This document shows positions 33,963 through 49,969 of a stretch of 64,000 bases of DNA, piece by piece. Within the stretch, counting starts at the first letter, position 1; the number at the start of each line of letters is the position of its first letter. The DNA is taken from positions 1,984,001 through 2,048,000 of the forward strand of contig CM031559.1 of assembly GCA_018466975.1 (NCBI GenBank), given 5' to 3'. This DNA is from Sparassis latifolia (Eukaryota > Basidiomycota > Agaricomycetes > Polyporales > Sparassidaceae). The position numbers were made by a program, and so were the translations under genes. The notes beneath the pieces are model-generated. The model was given only the letters and a program-made list of their open reading frames with translations. It made no database searches and had not been told where the DNA came from.

Positions 33963-34062
33963 GTCGTCTGATAAGGATTCGGTGGATGATCCAAAGAAAA
34001 GTGAGGGTTGTGCAGTGGAGGACGATTAGGAAGACGATGAGGAAAACCGTCGTGGTAGTCAT
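33937..34062 (-). CDS. 41-codon membrane mini-ORF of gypsy-1
   Basis: It starts at an ATG 18 bp beyond the pol stop and ends with TGA at 33937-33939. The first 30 residues are almost entirely hydrophobic (MTTTTVFLIVFLIVLHCTTL and onward), then a basic tail (RILIRRLVEH). It could be a signal-anchor peptide. Whether it is translated is not known. Confidence 0.3.
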   Translation of the reverse strand: MTTTTVFLIVFLIVLHCTTLTFLWIIHRILIRRLVEHTLFT

Positions 34063-34079
34063 TCCGGGTTTCTTCTCCT

Positions 34080-38941
<4,862 letters not shown>

Positions 38942-39627
38942 CGGTGGTATGTAATCAAATATGATTGGTGCAAGAATCGGTTGGGGTATGGGATCCTGGA
39001 CAGGGAGGTTCCAAGGGGCGTCTGGTCTTTCTCCTGGATAAGAGATAGGTATGCCACTGTCTGCGATGTGTGATAGTACGAGCCCTCCAACGTTATGGGG
39101 TAGGGCTGCTTCGTAGTCACCACTTGGGTGATCAATGTGTTGATCTGGTCTGATGAGTAAAGGTCATCCGTTTAAAATGTGTACGTTCCTCTGTGCATCC
39201 CACTCTGCCTGAGATAAAAGGAGATCGATGTACTGCCTGGGAAGAGCAGTCGGTTTGATGTAGTTCAAAGCCAGCGTGGATAAATTCTTCTGTGTGGCCT
39301 ATGTCTACATGTTGACTGCACACCATCCTCAACTAAGTGGGTTCGTTCGTCGTTGGCTAACAAGCCCGTAGAGTGTCTTCTATCTTCAAACTGATACACC
39401 TATTTGCTGATTGCTCGAGTGATTACCTCAGCCTCCTCGGCCTATTGGTCTCTCGGACAGACCTCTCTCCGAAGATGAGTGATCAGTCTATCCCTTCAGC
39501 TGCCTTAATTACAAAGTAATCTCAAACGGTGCTTTAGCAATCGAATCGGGTGTATCGTTCAGTCTTCAAGGTTCGGTCCGGTTGGTAGTTCGTTGTTAGA
39601 CTCTAGGAAGTCACAGAGAGTAATAAG

Positions 39628-39637
39628 ATCTCGACCT
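39628..39637 (-). promoter_or_regulatory. Putative self-priming primer-binding site of gypsy-1
   Basis: Two bases inside the 5' LTR, the element strand reads AGGTCGAGAT. This is complementary to ATCTCGACCT in the LTR (39857 to 39848), the expected 5' end of the transcript. It fits Tf1-type self-priming rather than a tRNA primer. Confidence 0.6.
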
Positions 39638-39639
39638 AA

Positions 39640-40280
39640 TGTTACGCGGCAGTGAAACACGAGCGTCAAGTCGAGTTGTCACGAGACAAGGTCTTAGTCT
39701 AAGACACAAGTCCGTTCAAGTGACACTTCTGGCGATGTCCTCGCACTGAAGGTTGATCAGAGTTCGTTCTTATGACTCGTAGTAGCTGTCTGCTACTAAC
39801 GGTCGATTTCAGTCAAAGGCAAGTGAAAAGCTGATTTAATGGTAACCAGGTCGAGATGGGGATCCAGCTCGACAAGGTCGTCTATTTATACAAAAGGTAT
39901 CTGCAGTACTACGCAGTAATGCGGGATCCTTCATTGGCTAGATAAGGTGAAACAATATCTGGGCAGGGTAACGGCAAGAAAGTAATATGTATGAGAAAGC
40001 TGAGTAAGGTCGTGAGAGATAATCAGTACTAATGGGGATAACGAGTCGTGTATCAGAACGAGGTAAAGATGAGGCATACATGCACGTCTTGCATGTGTGA
40101 TAAGAAGAAGGTCCGGAGTTGGATCCGGTGTAACCCCAGACTAGGGGTTCTGGACATCTGGGTAAAGAATCAGAGGTTGCGCTCCGATGAGTCACGTGTT
40201 GGATCACGTGGTCTGGTAACGTAAAGGGAACAAGGAAAAGAAAAAGAAAAGACGTGCCACAAGTGAGGAGCGTTGTAACA
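39640..40280 (-). repeat. 5' LTR of gypsy-1 with TATA box and predicted start
   Basis: 641 bp. On the element strand TATAAATA lies about 33 bp before ATCTCGACCT (39857 to 39848), so transcription should start at or next to this word. It shows about five transitions against the other LTR. Confidence 0.92.
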
Positions 40281-40285
40281 GTCAA

Positions 40286-40514
40286 GCTGGATCCCCATCT
40301 CGACCTGGTTACCATTAAATCAGCTTTTCACTTGCCTTTGACTAAGATCGACCGTTAGTAGCAGACAGCTACTGCAAGTCATAACAATAAACTCTGATCG
40401 ACCTTCAGTGCGAGGACATCGCCAGAAGTATCACTTGAATGGACTTGTGTCTTAGACTAAGACCTTGTCTCGTGACGACTCGACTTGATGCTCGTGTTTT
40501 GCTGCTGCGTAACA
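40286..40514 (+). repeat. Second part of the older gypsy-1 LTR split by the young insertion
   Basis: It continues the LTR of 31880-32291 (412 + 229 = 641 bp, the exact LTR length) and ends CTGCTGCGTAACA at 40514. Confidence 0.9.
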
Positions 40515-41839
40515 CATATATACTATAGGTAGTGATACCCTCCAAGGGTACAAGGGTTTGAAAATCCATACCCCTACCCTTACCCTTTGATACCCTTACC
40601 CTTGACCCTTAAGGGTTATCCATACCCTTGCTCTGCACTACTTATTCCACCGTCCAGACAAAATGTGGTTCCGGAGGACCCTCATCCACCATCCGGACAA
40701 AAATGTCAAAAAAATGCTGAACCATTATCCAATCCGGACAAAAACATCGGATTTGGCCTTTCGGCGCTTGGACATTTTTGCCTCCGCTGGATAAGGGTTC
40801 CTGGCTTACTATCACGTGGGCGAAGTTGCAAAATCGTAAAAATCAGCAACACTGCTGTCGCTGCTTCCACACCCAATAAATAAATCAGATAAAATTGTAG
40901 GACGATACTATACATCAGTAGATGTGTTCTACCAAGCCAGGGGTTCAGGCATTCCGGGATTGCTGAATGAGACGTCAAATACCACATTTGCAACTATGGT
41001 AGATGTACTAATATCAAAGATCTCTCTTGATACTGAGAATGACTGACCCAAGTGATGTTTGGGTGATAGCAATATGTGCTACAGCACTGTGTTCCACCAT
41101 CCCGATAAGTGTTTTGGGCAATCAGACATGCTTCAGCCTGCATTTTGTAACACTCCCGATGAAAAGCGTGACGACGTATAGCCCGATATGGCAGCCGCGT
41201 GAGCGCTCCGTCCGCGAGATGAGCGTGACATCTGTGTGACAAAATCAGCAACACCACCCCCCGTCAACACCCACCACCGGCATCTTGCCGTCTCTCCCTC
41301 CTCACCACGAGAACATGTAAAAAAATTTGCAAAATGTAATGTGGAAGTGCATACATCTGCCCATGTAAAAATGAAGACAAAGCATCCCGGAATACAGAAG
41401 AGGAAGCCCGAGCGCTCAAAGATCGGTAACTCCCCCCTCATGATAGTATATTCCGAGGTCCTCGGCTAGGCCACGGCGCGTTACGGCCACCAGCGGCATA
41501 TACCGAGGGGCACCGGCCCGGGCGTGGGAAGGTACCACGGGTCGGTCACCGGCCAAGCGCGGTGACCACCACAGCCCAGGACATGGGTGTATATCTCGGG
41601 GCGTCTTCGTTTGCTAGAATTACTGCTTGAAGCGGGCTGGGTGGACGTGAAGGTATTCGAATAAGAAGCCTATGGAAGTGCGACGGAGGTGTGTGCGCGC
41701 GACGAGGGGGATGACCGGCACCGGCTCGGGTACGTTGTCGTATCGTTTTTTATTCGCGGTTTTGCGTGTGCCATGGGCTGACTGGTGGTCAGGGTTGATG
41801 GCGCGTTTGAGCTGTGGGTAGACAAGCTCGAGGACGTGC
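40515..41839. other. No gene; short repeat-rich region
   Basis: 40530-40640 alternates TACCCTT- and AAGGGT-type words (TACCCTCCAAGGGTA, TTGACCCTTAAGGGTTA) that can fold on themselves. 40645-40760 holds three imperfect copies of TCC(G/A)GACAAAAA(T/C)(A/G)T spaced about 50 bp. 41300-41840 is GC-richer. Overlapping ORFs of 80-190 codons on both strands show no recognisable domain. Nothing else supportable. Confidence 0.4.
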
Positions 41840-42207
41840 TGCTGGCGTTGCACCCCTCCCGCCCGACGTGGTGATCCCACCAGTTCCCTTTCCCCGAGTG
41901 TTGCTCTTTGACGCGGACGGGGCAAACTCCAGTGCTCTCATGGGTCCGCTCCTGCTGGACTACCGATATCATACCGCGGCGATGTCGTGCAACCGCTGGA
42001 TCACCGTGGAGGACTGGTACCAGGATTTGCGGCACTTTTGATTTTGACTTCGAGGAGGATGTATGGTGCGTGCATGCGCCCGGGTTGGTCGTGTTCTGTT
42101 GCTGACGAGATGAGGCGGTGGGCAGGTATGAGCCTGGTGACGTCCTTGTTATCCACCCCGAAGCTGCAGCGCTGGATGTGGATGTGGTGCTTGTGATGCT
42201 CGGCTTC
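41840..42207 (+). pseudogene. Fragment of an NADPH-dependent diflavin reductase (Tah18/NDOR1-like)
   Basis: WITVEDWYQDLRHFDFDFEEDV, split by an intron GTATGG...GGGCAG (about 42061-42125), joins RYEPGDVLVIHPEA. This is the entry to the FAD-binding reductase domain of Tah18/NDOR1, the electron donor to Dre2 in cytosolic iron-sulfur assembly. The flavodoxin domain before it and the FAD/NADPH regions after it are missing, and clathrin heavy chain sequence begins about 55 bp later. The kept intron shows that it is a genomic fragment, not a retrocopy. Confidence 0.6.
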
Positions 42208-42261
42208 ACGTTTAAGTCATTCGGAGGTGGCCTCGTTCTATACATGGCATGTTCTTGGACA

Positions 42262-44345
42262 CTAACGCTCTATGATCAGGCCTTTACTACTACCTACTAC
42301 CTTGGTTCCGTCGTCAAACCCAGCCGGGATCCCGAGGTTCACTTCAAATACATTCAGGTGGCCACCCGTACAGGCCATATTCGTGAGGTCGCTTGTAGTG
42401 AGAGCAACTACTACAACCCGGAGAAAGTCAAGAACTTCCTGAGGCAAAGCTTTCGGACCAACCTCTCATCATCGTCTGCGACCGCTTCGACTTCGTCCAT
42501 GACCTCGTGCTGTACCTGTATCAGAATGGTCTCACCAGCTTCCTCGAGGTTTACTTTCAAACGGGTCAACTCGGTCAGGATGCCGCAGGTCGTTGGGGGT
42601 CTGTTAGATGTCGAGACGACTATCGAGTCGTTGCTTTTGTTCCCGGCAACTTTCCTATCGGCAAACTCGTGAACGAGGTAGAAACAAGGAACCAGCTGAA
42701 GTTGATCCTTCCGTGGTTGGAGGCACACGTGCAGTCGGGAAGCCAAGACCCTGCTATGCACAATGCACTCGCGAATCTATATCGACTGGAACAACAACTC
42801 GGAGGCGTTCTTGAAGGAGAGCAATGTAAGTCAGTTCAGTCCTCACTGCTAACCCTTTCTAAAATGTGACCGTTCAGCTGTACGAGCCGCTGGTTGTCGG
42901 CAAATTCTGTGAGGCCAGAGATCCGTACCTTGCCTACACTGTGTACATGAAGGGCCTGTGTGACTGCGAGCTCATCGCCATCACGAATGATAACTTGATG
43001 TTCAAGCAACAAGCTCGCTATCTCATCAAGTGTCATGAACTGGGACCTTTGAGCGCAAGTTCTTGCACCGGACAACATGCATTGCCGTCAGCTGATTGAT
43101 CAGGTGAGATTTCCGCGTCGTTTTCGTCTGATTCTCCTACTAACTTCACTGCAACTAGATCATTGCAACTGCCCTTCCTGAGTCTACAGACCCCGATGAT
43201 GTGTCCGTCACTGTGAAGGCATTCTTCACGGCAGATCTTCCCATCGAGTTGACCGAGCTGCTCGAGAAGCTCATCCTCGAGCTTTCACCATTCAGCGACA
43301 ATCACAACCTTCAGAATTTGTTGATGTTGACGGCCATTCGCGCAGACGAGGGCAAGGTCATTAGGTACATCGACAGGCCCAAGAACTACGATATCGCTAG
43401 GATTCCCAAGATCGCGACCGACCATAGTCTGTATGACGAGGCATTCCTCATATACAAGAAGTATGAACGGCACGCCAGGGCCATCAACGTGCTCGTCGAG
43501 CATATCGTCTGGACCCTGGCGTTGAGTATGCCGTTAAGGTCAACAGGCCCGAGGTGTGGAGCAGGTTCACGAAGGCACAGCTCGATGGTCTGCGAATCAA
43601 GGATGCCATCGGAATCTGGGCGTGAACATTTCGGGTGCTAATCCCAGATAAATGTTTGCAGGTTCGTACATCAAGGCTGAGGATCCCTCGAACTACACTC
43701 AAGTCATCGAGATTCCTAGTCACGCTCGTAAGCATGACGACCTCGTCAGGTGCCTCCGGATGGCGTGCAAGGCTCTGCCCGAGCCTAAGATCGCCATGGA
43801 GTTGGCGTACACCTGTGCGAAGACGGGGCGTCTGCACGATATGGAGGCCTTCTTGGGTGTAATGAATGTTGTTGACATTCTTGAGATCGGAGACAAGTGT
43901 TTCGAGGACGAGCTTTATCAGGCGGCGAAGTTGGGAGCACAAACAGTTTAAGGACGTGATCGTTCATGTCGCTAACGTCGAGATGTAAGTGTTAGCTTTG
44001 TTCAATCTGTAGCATCATGGTAGCTATTACAAGTCGCTTACGTTCTATCTGCAAGAAGAACCGACTCTCCTGACACATCTTCTCGCTGTCTTGATTCCTC
44101 GTACTGACCATGCCCGCGTCATGACGATGTCCACCCAGATGGACCACATCCCCCTCATCCACTCGTATCTTATCGCCATGCAACATGTGAGTTATTCAAT
44201 ACTAAAGGACAAGTCGAAGTTAGTCTAATAGTTTTCAAAGCTGAACATCGAGGCTGTCAATACCGCGTTCAACGACTTCCTCAACGAGGAGGAAGACTAC
44301 ATAACGTTGCGGGACTCTATCGACGGCGTTAACAATTGCAACAAT
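42262..44345 (+). pseudogene. Clathrin heavy chain pseudogene, introns kept, internally deleted
   Basis: Long matches to clathrin heavy chain repeats occur in order: YYLGSVV, SRDPEVHFKYIQ, ESNYYNPEKVKNFL, FDFVHDLVLYLYQNGLTSF, PQVVGGLLDV, LYEPLVVGKFCEARDPYLAY, DPDDVSVTVKAF, LPIELTELLEKLILE, PFSDNHNLQNLLMLTAIRAD, SYIKAEDPSNYTQVIEI, FEDELYQAAKL. A jump of probably more than 200 residues leads to KDVIVHVANVE and [20 protein letters not shown], ending near [20 protein letters not shown]. Introns with good borders remain (for example near 42827-42878, 43104-43159, 43986-44020, 44188-44241). Several frameshifts and stops break it. It lacks the N-terminal propeller and the C-terminus. A functional copy must exist elsewhere. 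Confidence 0.85.
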
Positions 44346-44924
44346 ATCAAACCCTGCTCAACAGGACAGTCGAGGAGATGGAGGACGACCGCAGGGGCGA
44401 ACGCGTCGGGCGAAGATCGTGAGTGTGTCTCGTACTTTGCGCCACGAGTATCAATTTACCTTGCCTCGCCGAAAGTGTCGACATCCATCAGCACGCTATT
44501 GTCCGCAATGTCGCCCTTGACCACTTCGTCCGTGTCATGTCTACCTTGCATCTTTGGCTGTGCCACTCAGCATTCGTCCGCCGGTTCTTCGAGCGCGTGC
44601 TCGCGGACGAGACGCGTTGCCTTACGAAGATCGTATCTTCCCCACACTGGTCTTCAAGTATGCGGATGGGACGGCTCTTCTGGAAGAGCTGGTTCCCCGT
44701 CGGTGAGGACTTGCTCGACGTGCTCAAGATGAATCTGGCTGCAGTGCTTTTTCGGCTGCACAAGCGACACATCAAACAAGGCCTGACGTGCTTCAGGCTC
44801 GGCGGTGTCGCGCGCGCGCTGAGGTGGCGCACCATGAGCAGGCTGGAGGATGAGACACTCGCGATCGTGATCCTGCTGGATGTGGATGCGTTCGAGCTGG
44901 TGAGCCCCCCTCCCGGAGGTACGC
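44346..44924 (+). other. Exon-like fragments of unknown origin
   Basis: One frame gives [19 protein letters not shown] (coiled-coil-like), then a GTGAGT intron start. A second open stretch (44423-44962) contains [20 protein letters not shown] and [16 protein letters not shown] do not recognise the family. The segment separates two clathrin fragments. Confidence 0.3.
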
Positions 44925-45035
44925 TCTTCAGAAGTATCTGCATTGGGCCCGGCTTGCAATGACGTTCGTCTATCTCGGTGAGAACCAGGCTGCAGTGGAA
45001 AGTGCGCGGAAGGCCGAAAACACTCAGTCAGAATG
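44925..45035 (+). pseudogene. Displaced clathrin heavy chain fragment
   Basis: The reading [22 protein letters not shown] then AAVESARKAENTQS matches the clathrin heavy chain segment that belongs inside the gap of the main pseudogene (after FEDELYQAAKL). Here it lies about 600 bp downstream of the end of the main copy. The order is therefore rearranged. Confidence 0.7.
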
Positions 45036-45689
45036 ATTTGCAGGTTCGCAGGCTTCTGAATTCTGATCCACCGTGTTATCTCGGATATAATTCAACATAC
45101 CGCGCTCAACTTCCGCGGGCACGTAGCCTCTTGTTTGCGTTCGACCACGCTGCAACGGCGAGGTGGATTACTCCCAGATTAGTTATTATGTACTTCGCTG
45201 TGGCATTGTTGAGATGGACAGGCCCCGTGACCATACCTCAATCTTGTCATGACCTCCACATCGCCCTTCATTTGCTTATCGGTGAGTTCTTTTTCGTGAA
45301 CATTGACATGTGCTGTATGTGCTACCATTGACAGTGCAACTCTACAAATTTCTTTTCTTATGTACAATGCCTAACACAATCCAAGCTAGCGCGTGTGGCG
45401 AAGTTCAAGTTGCAATAAGTCTTTCGGTAGAAAGAAGGGTGCACCCTCCGGTTCTGTTTTTGTTGGATCTAGTACCGCAACCCCTTACCCCCGCGCCAAG
45501 ATGAATGGAATGGATTGTCAGTGCGATGTTGGTGCAGTATCTCGTCTTCTAGCGGACGCTGCGCTCAAGGTCTGGCCGTTAATCACAGTGCACACCATAG
45601 AAGGGGCACGGCCCACCTATCTGGATCGGACAGGCATGCGCTCTGCGTTTCAGCATGTCTCTCTCTGTATGCCAGGAGACGCAGGAACG
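45036..45689. other. No recognised gene
   Basis: Short open stretches only (for example 45393-45776, with NGMDCQCDVGAVSRLLADA). No domain recognised. Confidence 0.4.
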
Positions 45690-46180
45690 GGGGTCATGAA
45701 CACCTCACTTCGTACGCGTGGCTGCTCGGCGTGCAGTGCCCTTCATCGATTCCCAAGTAATGCGAGCACACAATAGACAGAACTTGACCGTTTCCAGGTT
45801 CTCAACGTGCTCGAGCACCACTTCGATTCGCTCGTGACGATCGTCCGCCATATCACCTCATTCTCCGGTCCATTCCTTACTGACCACATCGGGGCTCGAG
45901 GCGTTTCCTCTCTATCCTGGTGTCACAATCGCCTCTATCAGTCACCACTGGTCTCCGTCGACTGCGCTCTCTAAGATGCCTTTTCTGTAGCTACGGATGG
46001 TCGAGGCGCTCTTTTTCTTGACCTGAAAATTTGAACGATCTTGCAGTTTTCGAGCCAAGCATTTTCTATTTGCCTTGCGAACGTGAAGGACGATAACATT
46101 ACGCCTATCCGCCCTCGAGAACGCCACTTTGAATAAGGACAATCGCCATTTGAGGTCACACCCTTTGCTCGTCCCATACA
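45690..46180. repeat. Duplicated segment, copy 1 (partner at 54366-54935)
   Basis: It shares GTCATGAACACCTCACTTCGTAC, the AGACAGAA(C/G)TTGACC block, TTCTCA(A/G)CGTGCTCG, GATCTTGCA(G/A)TTTT and CGAACGTGA/CGAACATGA in the same order with the second copy, at perhaps 75-80 percent identity. It looks like a duplicated unknown gene that has decayed in both places. 46181-46500 continues with partial similarity. Confidence 0.65.
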
Positions 46181-46672
46181 AGGGAAGGATGGCTGCAAAG
46201 AATAACCGGAAATCTTTGCAAGCTGTTCTCCGAATGCACCTCCTGGACTACACCGAGGATCTGACGCGCTTGTTTGCAGAAAAATGTAATCGGTATGATA
46301 TCAACCATGGTCATGGTCGAGGGATTGTCGTTTTGAAGCTTTCTTGCGGGTATCTCAATTCTACCATTTTTTTTTCTCAGACCTGCATGTCCATATCTGT
46401 GGCTGAGCGAGTTCATTACCGATTTGAACATCTGATTTTGGCCAACCAAAATCAGGCTCAGGTGTGCAGCGAGACTAGGCGGCCTTCACTGATTGACATA
46501 TATTAATCACACACTACTTACAGTGCAAAGTCCCGGACTGTCCTCATATAGGCTGATGGCGCTCGCCCGGAACTCGCTAAAAGTATCAAGACGTCCCTCG
46601 CGTGTGCCGAGCTGGCGTTCTTCTTTGTCTATGAAATCCGCCCATGGTGATTAGCAGCCATCGGAAGAGGCG

Positions 46673-47014
46673 ATGCACCTGACTGCGGGGATGCTGTTCA
46701 TTGCAACGATGTGGTCGATCAACGACGGCGCAGCTCTGAAGATCGTGGAGGAAGCGTATACGCACCATTTCAGGACCCTTGACTCGGAGCTCCAGCCTGA
46801 TAGCAGAGATGCTGCGTTTGCGTGGTACAACATCATCCGGAGATTGCGCGAGGGGCCCGAGTTCCATATCTTCACGTCGGGCTACGAGCGCATTCTCCAA
46901 AGTTTTGAACCGCTGCTGCTGGCCGGCGCACGTGAACTGCGTTCCAACCGAGACGTGCATGCCCTTGTGTCACGCCATACACAGTCGCATTGGACTTCGT
47001 CAGTGTCCAGATGA
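46673..47014 (+). CDS. Unknown ORF, 113 codons
   Basis: An open frame from ATG to TGA with a plausible composition (WSINDGAALKIVEEAYTHHF, DAAFAWYNIIRRLREG). It may be one exon of a larger or broken gene. An antisense ORF of 124 codons overlaps. No family recognised. Confidence 0.3.
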   Translation: MHLTAGMLFIATMWSINDGAALKIVEEAYTHHFRTLDSELQPDSRDAAFAWYNIIRRLREGPEFHIFTSGYERILQSFEPLLLAGARELRSNRDVHALVSRHTQSHWTSSVSR

Positions 47015-49969
47015 AAAGCCAGAGGTCCTGAAAAGTGAATATCGTTCATAATGATGATCTAGGAAATTTAACTGAACACGTCTATTAATACAAAAAATCA
47101 GTCGAGGTCAACCAGACAAAAAAGGACCGCATACACCTGTACGAATCGTCCGGATGACGCATGACGGCACTGAGTGGGCTGAACGCACCCCACACCTCGT
47201 GGACACGATGGCGCTGGCGAACTGTGAGCAAGACGATCAGCTTAGACCCCGTAGATCAAGTCTCGTGTCTTTTCAAATTCACCGAACACTTTCCACCTCC
47301 ACCACGTAGGACTGTGTTCAGAGAAGGTAGAACAGTGACGTCGACCCCGACCGATCCCAGCATAACTCCCTTCCCTCCGCGGCTTCATCTGCGTCGCAAG
47401 AACCAAAGTCACGCCGAGCGCAGTGTCCCTCAGCCTGACCCTCCATTTCGTACCCGAGCGTGCGGGTTTTGGCTAGCAGATTCTGCCACCGCTGTTTACG
47501 CGCCAAAACCTGGAAGTTCGCGGACATCGTTGAGCCTGAAGTTGAGTGCTAGCGGCGAGGTGAATCTCCACGTGTGAGCTAGTTACGAGAGACCGCAAAA
47601 GCACAGCGGGTGGATGCGAGAGCAGATGGCAAGCAGAAGGTGAGGAATAACGAAAGCAAGTTCTCGCGCGGGTCGTTCATCTGTACAGTAACAGTGCTGT
47701 TCGTGCTGTTCGTGCTGCATGGGTGGTAGCAGGGGAATAAACTTTCCAGTAGGACGTAAGACTGGAGAACTGCAGAGCAACAAGGAAAGGAAACACACGA
47801 GAAATTTGACAACACCAAAGACCTAGAAGACTTTCCTTCGTCGCAGGAACAGAAAAACAAATTACTATCGAGCATCAAATCTGGACGATGTCCCAGCACA
47901 AGGAGACCTCGAGGCGCAATCTACATGTGAAGGGTCACAGCTAAACGTGAGTTGACAGTGGTGGAAACGAACGATGTACACAGAATCTTGAGTGATGCTT
48001 GTCGTCGTCCCAGTCGGCCAATAATTTGAATGAGTAATGGATCTGACGATTCGACACTCACTCTCGCTGCTCCATCTGCCCTCGAAATAAACATCTCGTC
48101 ATCCACCGTTGGCGTCCAGATTTGTTCGTGATCTAGTGATTTCTGGGACGACGACTTCGATCTCGTCGATCTTGTCAGGTAACATCGGTGTAGGGATGAG
48201 CTACAGTGACCTTGACCAAAGCGTCCGGGATATGAGCGTCTAGACTCTGCCCTGAACTCACTTTCCTGCTGGCACAGCTGGTCGATGAGGATTAGTTTGT
48301 ATCTTGGTCTTTTTCGTTCCGTGACGCTTGACGGTTCGAGGATTCACCCTGCTGCATCATAGCATCCGCAGGTAATTCTTCTGCATTTACATGTCGAGTC
48401 AATAGTACTGATGGACATCCGCACCAGCTTTCCTGCTTCACCACCATGCAATAACCTTTCCTGACAAGATTGACTACATGTGGAGACGCAAAACATCCGG
48501 AATGACGATTTCTTCCCTTTGAACCGTTTTCTCCTTCGTAATGTCTGTGAGCTTTGTGTTGTTGCTACCCTCGTGGAGTACAAATCCCGTAAATACTAAA
48601 TACTACTGCTCGTCCACTCACCATCTACTAGAGGTATGGTCATTTATTCAGGAGAAATAGAGAGCTACTCATTCTCTCGCCTTGACAGCTGTTATATCTA
48701 CTAGCTGAAGCCTATCTCGATGCGCTTTCATTGTCTGAGCTGGTACGTCTCGATAGCGGCTTGACATCTCTCACAATCATCACCGATCTGAAGCATTCTC
48801 GGCTCTCTGAGTGTATGCAGTAGGAGGTCGGGCTTGACTTCCTGCTGCAGTAGTGTCTTGGTGCGTTTTGCAACAAACCTGGTAGTGTTGATCCCGCTGG
48901 AGTCTATGTAGCATGCACTGACTTGTGACGTCTCAGTATAGCCATGCCACCATATCCTATTTCGTCGCCGCCATCCCCAAAATGTTGGTGTACGTATCCG
49001 CTCTTTCGAGTCGAGTCTTCTGCCGATCAACTTGCAGATGTGCGCTTTGTTCATTGTGTACAATGGGCATGTCACCCACTAGACTCTGCTGATCCTTCGA
49101 CAGTCACCATTGCGACACGAGGTAGTAGCGTCGTGGCCGACATCATTGTCCTTGTGGTAACCTAGATGAAGACCTATAGCACCAAGAGATATGTGAACTT
49201 GGCACACATGAAAGTTCCGCTGGCGAATCTCATGTTGCAGAATGGTACCATTAATCGAACATGTCAGCTCAGTCTTCCGCTAATTCGCACAGGCGTGCCG
49301 CACTTTGCAAGCACTTTGGGTGTGTGCAACATACTCTTGATGAAGCATTAACATTCAAGGTGACGGTGCATTTACAGGTCACTTCTTTTGCATAACGTTG
49401 CCCAAATACTGTCGACTACTACGGCATGCATTCCGCAGCCAACCTATTCCGCCTACCATTGACATGCTTTTCCCGTGGCAGGCCTCCGCGTACATCATCT
49501 CAATGTGAGCCCTAGCTGACCCTAAGTCCTACAGGTGTCACAGTGTTCTACAGGGCCTCAGAGACTATATGACTACAGTACTAGCCAACACTAGCCAGTT
49601 CTTCTGTAGGAATGGCCTTTTTACAGAGTGCTACATAATCGGGGACATTGCTACAGGCCTCTCGGGCCTACGTGAGCTACATAGCATGACATAGGTATTG
49701 TCCCTTTCTCAAATGAAGATTAAACTGGATCAGGTCCACTAACTGATTTAGTCTTTATTGATTCGATCTCAGTCCAGTCTCAGTCTTTGAGGAGTCCTAG
49801 GACTAGATTTTGCAACACTATACAATAGCCCAGACTATAGAGCCTGAAGTTGATGCCATTTAATTGAAAATGACTTCAAAAGTTATAATCTCCAGTAAAG
49901 CAACTAGTTCATGAGCCAGTCACTAAAAAAACAGGATCAGATTTTCTTCATACTTTACATATAGTAAAC
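47015..49969. other. No gene supported
   Basis: ORFs of 60-140 codons on both strands overlap without recognisable domains. One candidate is a minus-strand frame at 48728-49075 that ends in a Cys-containing stretch (LQIGDDCERCQAAIETY). 49530-49720 has short repeated words (CTACAGG, AGGCCTC) and could include a terminal region of the following transposon, but no inverted repeat could be fixed. Confidence 0.4.

Noticed and set aside
40525..40640. Internal telomere repeat
   Set aside because: Words such as TACCCTT and CCCTTA are irregular and occur in both orientations; there is no run of TTAGGG or CCCTAA.
41670..42245. 191-codon minus-strand ORF rich in Ser and Thr
   Set aside because: It is the antisense of the Tah18-like fragment and its intron; the plus-strand reading has recognisable motifs and splice sites.
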